64,000 nucleotides of DNA, taken from positions 180,766,526 to 180,830,525 of the forward strand of contig CM038039.1 of the NCBI GenBank assembly GCA_021397845.1, in the 5' to 3' direction. The notes below the pieces were generated by a model that was given only the letters and a program-made list of their open reading frames with translations, was not told the DNA's origin and made no database searches. Source of the stretch: Areca catechu (Eukaryota; Streptophyta; Magnoliopsida; Arecales; Arecaceae). The first letter of the stretch is position 1. Each line of letters opens with the position of its first letter. This document shows positions 58,183 through 64,000 of this stretch, piece after piece. Position numbers and translations under genes: made by a program.

Positions 58183-58980
58183 ATGGCTTCTACTCTTTCA
58201 CTCCAGGACATCTTGAATGCCAATAAGTTGACCAGTCCGAATTATGTGGATTGGTTGAGGAACCTAAGAATTATATTAGCTTAGGAGAAAATTATTTATA
58301 TCCTCGATTCTCCTGACCCACTTCCGGTAGAAGAGGATGCTACTGAGGAGGAAGGGGCCACATATAAAATATGGCAGAATGCCAGCATGACTGTCAAGTG
58401 CATCATGTTGGCCTCAATGAGTAATGAGTTACAGAGGCAACATGAGAAAATGGAACCTTAGTCCATATTGCTCAATCTTAAGGAGCTATATGGAAAGCAT
58501 AGTCAGACTGCTCGATATGAAATATTGAAACAGTTGTTCGGAGCATGAATGAGTAAGGGTTCTTTTGTCTAGGCTCATATCCTTAAAATGATTGACTTGA
58601 TCACTCAATTAAGTCAATTAGGGTTTGTGATGGACGGGAAACTGAATCAGGACTTGATCCTACAGTCACTCTCGGTTTCCTTCTTACATTTTATCATGAA
58701 TTATCACATGAACAAACTGAATTTATCATTACCTGAGTTGTTGAATATGCTTAAAACAATAGAGAGCCACTTTAAAGGTGATAAGGCTCAGCTTCTTCTA
58801 GTTGATAGAAAGAAGAAGCAGGCAATGAATAAGGGTTCAAAGAGGAAAAGAAATCCTAAGAGTAGCTTCTAGAAAAGGAAGAAGGCAAGGAAGCCCTCTA
58901 CTGGTGGAACCTGCTATCTTTGTGGAAAGCAAGGGCACTGGAAGAAGAATTGCAAGTTATATCTTGCAAGTTAGAAGTAG
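58183..58980 (+). pseudogene. Copia gag, with zinc knuckle, broken by stops
   Basis: Starts ATGGCTTCTACTC: 'MASTLSLQDILNANKLTSPN' is a typical Copia gag start. 'DLITQLSQLGFVMDGKLNQD' and 'LPELLNMLKTIESHFKG' follow (58588-58800), and 'CYLCGKQGHWKKNC' at 58912-58953 is a perfect CX2CX4HX4C zinc knuckle. Stops occur near 58284, 58459, 58546, 58570 and 58870. The gag layout parallels the minus-strand remnant at 3960-4860. Confidence 0.85.
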
Positions 58981-58999
58981 CATGCTAGTGGTGCATCCA

Positions 59000-60216
59000 A
59001 AGGTTTGTACATGATACAAACAAACTTGTCATTAAGTTCTTCAGCTTCTGATTCAGGATACTATATACCACATGTGAGTCTCATATCTGTTAGTCATTGC
59101 AGGGGTTACAGAGACCTAGAAGCTTGAAGAAGGGTGACTTCAAGTTATTCGGTGCAAGTGGTGAATCCATTTATGCTGAAGTTGTTGGCACCTATCTGAT
59201 GTTATTGCGATTGGGCAATATTCTTGAATTAAAAAATTATTATTATATATCCAACATTATAAAGAATATTATTTCTGTACCTTTGTTGTTGAAACAAGGT
59301 TATGAAATAAATATTTTAAGCCATGGATGCTTGATTTTCTTTTCAAAGAAGTTCTTTGGTTGTGGTACATTTGTTAATGGTCTTTTGATTCTATCACTCA
59401 ATGATGAAGTTATGCTTGTTGAAAATAAGAAGAGAAAGAAAGATGATATAAATGTCACATATCTCTGGCATTGCCATTTGGGTCATATTAGTAAGTTTAG
59501 GATAAACAAGTTGTACAAAGAAGATTTCTTTGAACCTTTTGATCATGAATTATTAGGAACTTGTGAGTTTGTCTCATGGGTAAGATGACCAAATCTCCAT
59601 TCACTGGACATGGGGATAGGGTAACCGAGTTGTTAGGTCTAGTACACATAGATGTGTGTGGTCCTATAATAACTCAGGCTAGAGGAGGATACTCTTATTT
59701 CATCAATTTTATTGATGATTTATGGAGGTTCAAATATGTGTATCTCATGAAACATAAGTCTGAAGCCTTTGATAAATTTAAAGAGTATCAAAGTAAGGTC
59801 GAGAAATAAACTTGGCATAGTATTAAAGTCCTTCGATCTGATCAAGGAGGAGAATACTTGTCTAGTAAATTTCTCGATCATCTTAAAGATAAAGGAATTC
59901 TCTCTGAGTGGACCCCTCCATATATGCCACAGTTAAATGGTGTAGTAGAAAGGAGGAATTATACCTTGTTGAATATGGTAAGGTCCATGATGTGCTTCAC
60001 AGATCTTCCAGTATCTTTCTGAGATTATGTTCTAGAGACTGCTACCTACATACTAAACAAGGTGCCATCAAAGGCAGTTAAGAGCACTCCCTATGAATTA
60101 TAGAAAGGGAAAATGCCAAGTCTAAAATATTTTAAGATTTGGTGTTGCCCTGCTTATGTCAGGAATGTTTTTGGACATAAGTTAAGTACTAGGGCTGATA
60201 AATACAGGTTTGTAGG
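59000..60216 (+). pseudogene. Copia protease remnant and integrase, truncated
   Basis: 59040-59100 holds a mutated protease site (S-D-S-G-Y for the usual D-[ST]-G-[CA]). 59400-59570 is the GAG-pre-integrase zinc region with 'LWHCHLGHISKFRI'. 59590-59810 has 'GLVHIDVCGPI' and 'YFINFIDDLWRFKYVYLMK' (first catalytic D), and 59830-59860 'VLRSDQGGEYLSSKFL' (second D). Then 'NGVVERRN' at ~59937-59960 carries the catalytic E. Stops occur near 59806, 60020 and 60100. The frame ends inside 'ADKYRFVG' at 60216 where Tat element 3 begins. Confidence 0.85.
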
Positions 60217-61644
60217 TGTTGCCGCTCTCGTCGCCGCGCCCGTGCCACGGATCAGCCGATCCTTCCTGACCGCCTGGCGAGGGAGCCTCCCTTCCTGCGG
60301 AGAACCTGCAACAAAGGGGTTAGAAGACCCCGGCCGGGGATCCCGGCGAGGGGGCTCCGACGGTCAAGTCAGTAGACGACGAGAAGGAACAGACTCTCCC
60401 ACCCGGGCCCTCGAAAGGGTCCCAGATTCAGAGAGTTAATTGGTGAAGGAAATGCTCTGGGGACCGGAATCTCGGCTGGGCCTGCTTATCGAACTCACGC
60501 CCAGTGTTCCCCTCTCGGGATCTCTGGTTTTTCTCTCGGTGCAAGGCCTTGTGCCCGTGCTTCCTCCTTGTCCCCAGGCTAGTTTGGCTTACCTTGTCGT
60601 CCCCAGATTCTTCCTTCTTTATCCCCTTCCGTCGCGCGCTTGTCTTTTTCTGCCTCGGGAACCCTCCTCCCCCGTCCTCTTCTCTTTTCCCTTTTTGGTG
60701 AAGGGTGCCAGGCGGCTTTCCGACCTCGTCCGCCGGGCCCAGCAGGGAAAAGGCAAAAACAAAAGAGAAAAAGAGGGAGGGCGGCGCTGGCAGAGCGGCT
60801 GGTCGTCAGGCCTCGGGCTTCGTGAGAACGCTCTCTTTCCCGAGTGTGGGCGCCATCCGTTTATGGGGCCTGTTCCGTCAGGATCGGGTCTCTCGACTGC
60901 GGGACCTGTCGGGCCGATGCAAGTGACGTTCCGCGTGTCGCCGCCCTCCGTACGGGACGCCGTCTGGGGTCGGTACGGCCCGAGGGATGGCCTCGGGACC
61001 TGTCTCCTTCCCCGGGGGCCTCTCCGTACGAGCGGTCTGACCTCGGCTGAGTTGGACCCGTCTCCGGGGGCCAACTGGCGAGGGGCGAAGGATCTGCCGA
61101 CCTCGGCTTAGGTGGACCCCTCCTGGGTGGACACCTGGAGAGGTGGCAGGAGGTCGCCTGGCTTCGGCCGAGGTGGACCCGTCTCCGGGTAGCCACCTGG
61201 CGAAGGGCGAAGGATCAGCCGACCTCGGCTTAGGTGGACCCCTCCTGGGTGGACACCTGGAGAGATGGCAGGAGGTCGCCCGGCTTCGGCCGAGGTGGGC
61301 CCGTCTCCGGGTGGCCACCTGGCGCAGGGCGAAAGATCTGCCGACCTCGGCTTCGGCGGACCCCTCCTGGTGGACACCTGGCGAGGCGGCAGGGGGCCGC
61401 CCGACCTCGACCGACCTCACTCGTGCGGACCCCTCCGGGCCCGGGCGCCAATGAGGTGGTAGAGGAACTCCGGGCCGAGCTCGACCTCGGCGAGGGCGGT
61501 TTGCTTCAGACAGTCGTCGGGTGGTGCGGTACGCCGATCCTAGCTTTGTCGACGTGGCGCTGACTCCGGCGGGGAAACTTACACGTGGCTTGCTCTCATT
61601 CGGCGATACCTGAGCCTGGCCAAGTCACTGTCACGGCTGTAACA
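60217..61644 (-). repeat. 3' LTR of Tat element 3 (~1.43 kb)
   Basis: Begins TGTTGCCGCTCTCG and ends GGCTGTAACA. Followed inwards by GTTGCCCCCCAGCCCG, whose minus strand is the polypurine tract CGGGCTGGGGGGCAAC, comparable to GTTGCCCCCTACTC in element 2 and GTTGCTCCCTTGCC in element 1. Within it, 61036-61420 is a tandem array. The partner LTR is outside the window. Confidence 0.75.
61036..61420. repeat. 122-bp tandem repeat in the LTR of Tat element 3, ~3 copies
   Basis: CCGACCTCGGCTT..G recurs at 61097, 61219 and 61341, exactly 122 bp apart, with CTCCTGGGTGGACACCTGG and GTCTCCGGGT.GCCACCTGG alternating. This explains the many overlapping open frames seen here on both strands, none of which I call as genes. 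Confidence 0.85.
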
Positions 61645-62279
61645 GTTGCCCCCCAGCCCGCCGTTCCGTCGGGGAACCGTAGAACGGAACGTCGGGATTA
61701 AATGCGGACATGACGTGGGGAGGCGAAGATCTTGCATCATAATTGCCACGATCCTCGCTCGTCGTGGCTCGATGCGGCTGAAGACCTATGGGGAGCCGCC
61801 ACGCGTCGTCCACTTGCCCGTAATCAATGTGTCGCTTCGGGGCAGAGGCCGTTACTCTGCTAACGAGGCGTCGGTGTCGGGCGTGCGCCCACGTGGAGAC
61901 CATCCAGTGGTCGGAGGTGGAATGATGGGTACGGCTGCCGTCGGCTGAGTTTGAAAGGGAGGGGACTTTCCAGAATGAGGCCTTTTCCCTTGCTTCGTGG
62001 GCGGTTTGCTGCAGGCTAACAACTTCTGCTGCTCGCGCTCGTCTGTGCATTTTCGGTGAGTGCCTTCTTCTCCTTCTCTAGCCCTCCTCCTTCCTTCTCA
62101 CTTCTTTTTCGATTTTTCTGTTCTTTTCTTTCTGAGATGTCGGTCTGGAACACCTGAAGTAACTGCAGGCCCGATCCTTCCATTGCTCAAATCGAAGGAT
62201 GGGGCCCGTTGAGTCACGTTGCAGCAAGGCAAACCTTAAGCAGGTCCGATTTTGGGTTGCCTTCATGCCTGGGCGAACA
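61645..62279. other. GC-rich non-coding zone between LTR and tandem array
   Basis: In elements 1 and 2 this position carries the plus-strand gene. Here I find no Transposase_28-like exon. CCACGTGGAGACC at 61889 and a purine- then pyrimidine-rich stretch (62060-62130) look like promoter and leader remains. The plus-strand gene appears lost or replaced. Confidence 0.5.
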
Positions 62280-63190
62280 ACACGGTTTCCGCACCGTCTT
62301 CCAGGCCGAAACCCAGGATCTCCAGACTAAGCTTGGTGCCGCAGGCTTTCTTAAACCTCGCGCGGCTCGCTGAGCTGTACTCCGGGCTTGCGCGGGTGAA
62401 CTGGGAACGGTGCCACCTTCTGGGCCGAGGCCCAGGATCTTCTGGGCTGGGCTCGATGCCGAGGGCTTTCTCAAGCCTTGCGCGGCCCGCTGAGCTGTGC
62501 TCCGGGCTTGCGTGGGCGAACTGGGTTCGGCGCCACCTTCCAGGCCGAGGCCCAGGATCTTCCGGACTGAGCTTGATGCCGCAGGCTTTCTCAAGCCTTG
62601 CGCGGCCTGCTGAGCTGTGCTACGGGCTTGCGTGGGCGAACTGGGTTCGGCGCCACCTTCCAGGCCGAGGCCCAGGATCTTCCGGACTGAGCTCGATGCC
62701 GCAGGCTTTCTCAAGCCTTGCGCGGCCTGCTGAGCTGTGCTCCGGGCTTGCATGGGCGAACTGGGTTCGGCGCCACCTTCCAGGCCGAGGCCCAGGATCT
62801 TCCGGACTGAGCTCGATGCCGCAGGCTTTCTCAAGCCTTGCGCGGCCTGCTGAGCTGTGCTCCGGGCTTGCGTGGGCGAACTGGGTTCGGCGCCACTTTC
62901 CAGGCCGAGGCCTAGGATCTTCCGGACTGAGCTCGATGCCGCAGGCTTTCTCAAGCCTTGTGCGGCCTGCTGAGCTGTGCTCCGGGCTTGCGTGGGCGAA
63001 CTGGGTTCGGCGCCACCTTCCAGGCCGAGGCCCAGGATCTTCCGGACTGAGCTCGATGCCACAGGCTTTCTCAAGCCTTGCACGGCCTGCTGAGCTGTGC
63101 TCCGGGCTTGCGTGGGCGAACTGGGTTCGGCGCCACCTTCCAGGCCGAGACCCAGGATCTTCTGGACTGAGCTCGATGCCGCAGGCCTTC
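62280..63190. repeat. 120-bp tandem repeat, ~7.5 copies
   Basis: CTGGGTTCGGCGCCACCTTC recurs at 62521, 62641, 62761, 62881, 63001 and 63121 (and as CTGGGAACGG at 62401), exactly 120 bp apart. Neighbouring copies are ~95% alike in the middle and less so at the edges. As 120 is divisible by three, both strands stay open (40-residue protein-like repeats on each), which is a by-product and not evidence for a gene. Confidence 0.93.
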
Positions 63191-63255
63191 TTGTTGAAGT
63201 TAGAGGGGAGTGTTTGAAGTGGGGGAGCTTTGTTACAGAAACTGGGAGCCTTACA

Positions 63256-63996
63256 TCACTGGTAGTACATTCTCAGGTTCGAGGAGTTCCATGTCCGGGG
63301 GAACCTGGCACCTCCCAATTCTTCCAAGTAATATGCCCCATGAGGGAGGGCTTCTGCTACCCGATATGGGCCTTCCCAGTTGGGTGAAAGCTTGCCGCAT
63401 TCCCGTGGCTGGGAGGCTTCTGCGCGTCGGAGGACCAGGTCCCCGGGACGAAAAACCTTCGGCCGCACTCGGGAGTTGTAATATCTGGCTACTCGTTGCC
63501 GGTATGCCGCCATTCGGATCCGGGCCTTATCCCTCGTCTCCTCGAGAAGGTCTAGGTTGAGCATCATCCTGGCCGGGTTTTCTGTCTCGTCGTATTGCTC
63601 CACGCGCAGCGTGGGTAGGCTGAGCTCGATCGGGATGACCGCCTCGGCTCCGAAGACGAGGTTGAATGGAGTTTCGTCGGTTGCCGTCCTTGGGATGGTG
63701 TGGTATGCCCAAAGGACGCTGGGAAGCTCGTCGACCCACCTGCCCTTGGCTTGGTCCAGCCGCGTGCGGAGGCCCTGAAGAATGGTCCTGTTCGTGACTT
63801 CGGCTTCCCCGTTGGTCTGAGGGTGCGCCACCGAGGTGAAGCGATGCTTGATGCCGAGGTCGCTGCAGAAATCTTCGAACTCCCGACAGTCGAACTGGCA
63901 TCCGTTGTCGATGACCACGGTGTGGGGGAGGCCGAAGCGGCAGACGATGGACTTCCAGAAGAACTTGGCGACGTTTGCCTCGGTGATTCTTGCCAA
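63256..63996 (-). CDS. Integrase C-terminal half of Tat element 3 (open to the window edge)
   Basis: 246 codons without a stop, apparently continuing past 63996. 'TVVIDNGCQFDCREFEDFCS' and 'SVAHPQTNGEAEVTNRTILQ' hold the second catalytic D and the E region. 'VLWAYHTIPRTATDETPFNL' and 'VFGAEAVIPIELSLPTLRVE' follow. 'LRRAEASQPRECGKLSPNWE' and 'GPYRVAEALPHGAYYLEELG' are the C-terminal GPY/F domain. There is no chromodomain, as expected for the Tat lineage. This is the best-preserved pol segment in the window, so element 3 may be the youngest. Confidence 0.9.
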   Translation of the reverse strand: MARITEANVAKFFWKSIVCRFGLPHTVVIDNGCQFDCREFEDFCSDLGIKHRFTSVAHPQTNGEAEVTNRTILQGLRTRLDQAKGRWVDELPSVLWAYHTIPRTATDETPFNLVFGAEAVIPIELSLPTLRVEQYDETENPARMMLNLDLLEETRDKARIRMAAYRQRVARYYNSRVRPKVFRPGDLVLRRAEASQPRECGKLSPNWEGPYRVAEALPHGAYYLEELGGARFPRTWNSSNLRMYYQ

Positions 63997-64000
63997 GGGC

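Larger units (their letters stand above)
54612..60216 (+). mobile_element. Copia element, 5' part, cut by Tat element 3
   Basis: LTR 54612-56986, primer-binding site at ~56988, long leader, gag, zinc knuckle, protease region and integrase, all on the plus strand. At 60217 the integrase frame is interrupted by Tat element 3. The rest of pol and the 3' LTR must lie beyond the window. Many in-frame stops show it is dead. Confidence 0.85.
60217..64000 (-). mobile_element. Tat element 3 (Ty3/gypsy), 3' part only
   Basis: Left LTR 60217-61644, a non-coding zone with a 120-bp tandem array, and integrase on the minus strand to the window edge. The rest lies to the right. It is markedly GC-richer than everything else here. 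It is inserted in the Copia integrase frame; GTAGG (60212-60216) should recur at the far end. Confidence 0.85.

Noticed and set aside
60440..61111. 223-codon plus-strand frame at the start of Tat element 3
   Set aside because: It lies wholly inside the LTR, in GC-rich DNA where stops are rare, without a known domain. Overlapping frames on the other strand are equally long.
62214..63217. Long open frames on both strands (289 and 321 codons) with protein-like 40-residue repeats
   Set aside because: They are a by-product of a 120-bp GC-rich tandem array: a unit length divisible by three keeps any stop-free phase open on both strands. No start, promoter or family supports them.

Overview
The window is plant nuclear DNA. 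One intron-rich plant gene sits in a large block of nested LTR retrotransposons whose domains are typical of plants. The large, GC-richer Tat-type Ty3/gypsy elements, SIRE-like Copia pieces and gene structure fit a monocot. A palm (Arecaceae) is my best guess, but that is inference and not proven by the sequence.

Layout. 1-1790: unassigned, partly C/T-rich DNA. 1790-2965: decayed Ty3/gypsy remnant (minus strand). 2966-15342: a decayed, pol-less Copia derivative on the minus strand (truncated 3' LTR, gag remnant, leader, primer-binding site). Its 5' LTR (6496-15342) is a giant inverted repeat and is split by a second, gag-only SIRE-like Copia element (7395-13323, near-matching target duplication). 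15905-27435: an AT-rich inverted-repeat element split by Tat element 1 (16228-26967, minus strand). 27436-41082: the one convincing host gene, a ten-exon gene on the plus strand for an ankyrin / RCC1-repeat protein of 1081 residues (plant relative of animal IBTK). Its exon phases all close and there is no internal stop. 42209-53331: Tat element 2 (minus strand) with a perfect 5-bp target duplication CTATC. 53590-54611: an LTR-like fragment. 54612-60216: a Copia element (plus strand) with a long LTR, leader, gag and integrase, cut inside pol by Tat element 3 (60217 to beyond the window end, minus strand).

The most interesting feature is the architecture of the Tat elements. Each carries gag-PR-RT-RNaseH-second RNaseH-INT on the minus strand. 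Elements 1 and 2 also carry, on the opposite strand between pol and the 3' LTR, a separate intron-containing gene whose first exon resembles the plant 'putative gypsy-type transposon' (Transposase_28) family and whose later exons are coiled coil. It has apparent splice sites and, in element 1, its own TATA box. Element 2 has a second plus-strand unit with a second TATA box. Each of the three elements also has a tandem repeat in the same non-coding zone, with unrelated units (46 bp, about 100 bp and 120 bp). A further puzzle is a ~150-bp non-coding block shared by three otherwise different Copia elements.

None of the retroelements in view looks fully intact: most reading frames carry stops, frameshifts or deletions. 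The host gene appears functional. Distances, repeat periods and splice sites were read by eye; no alignment or database search was run.
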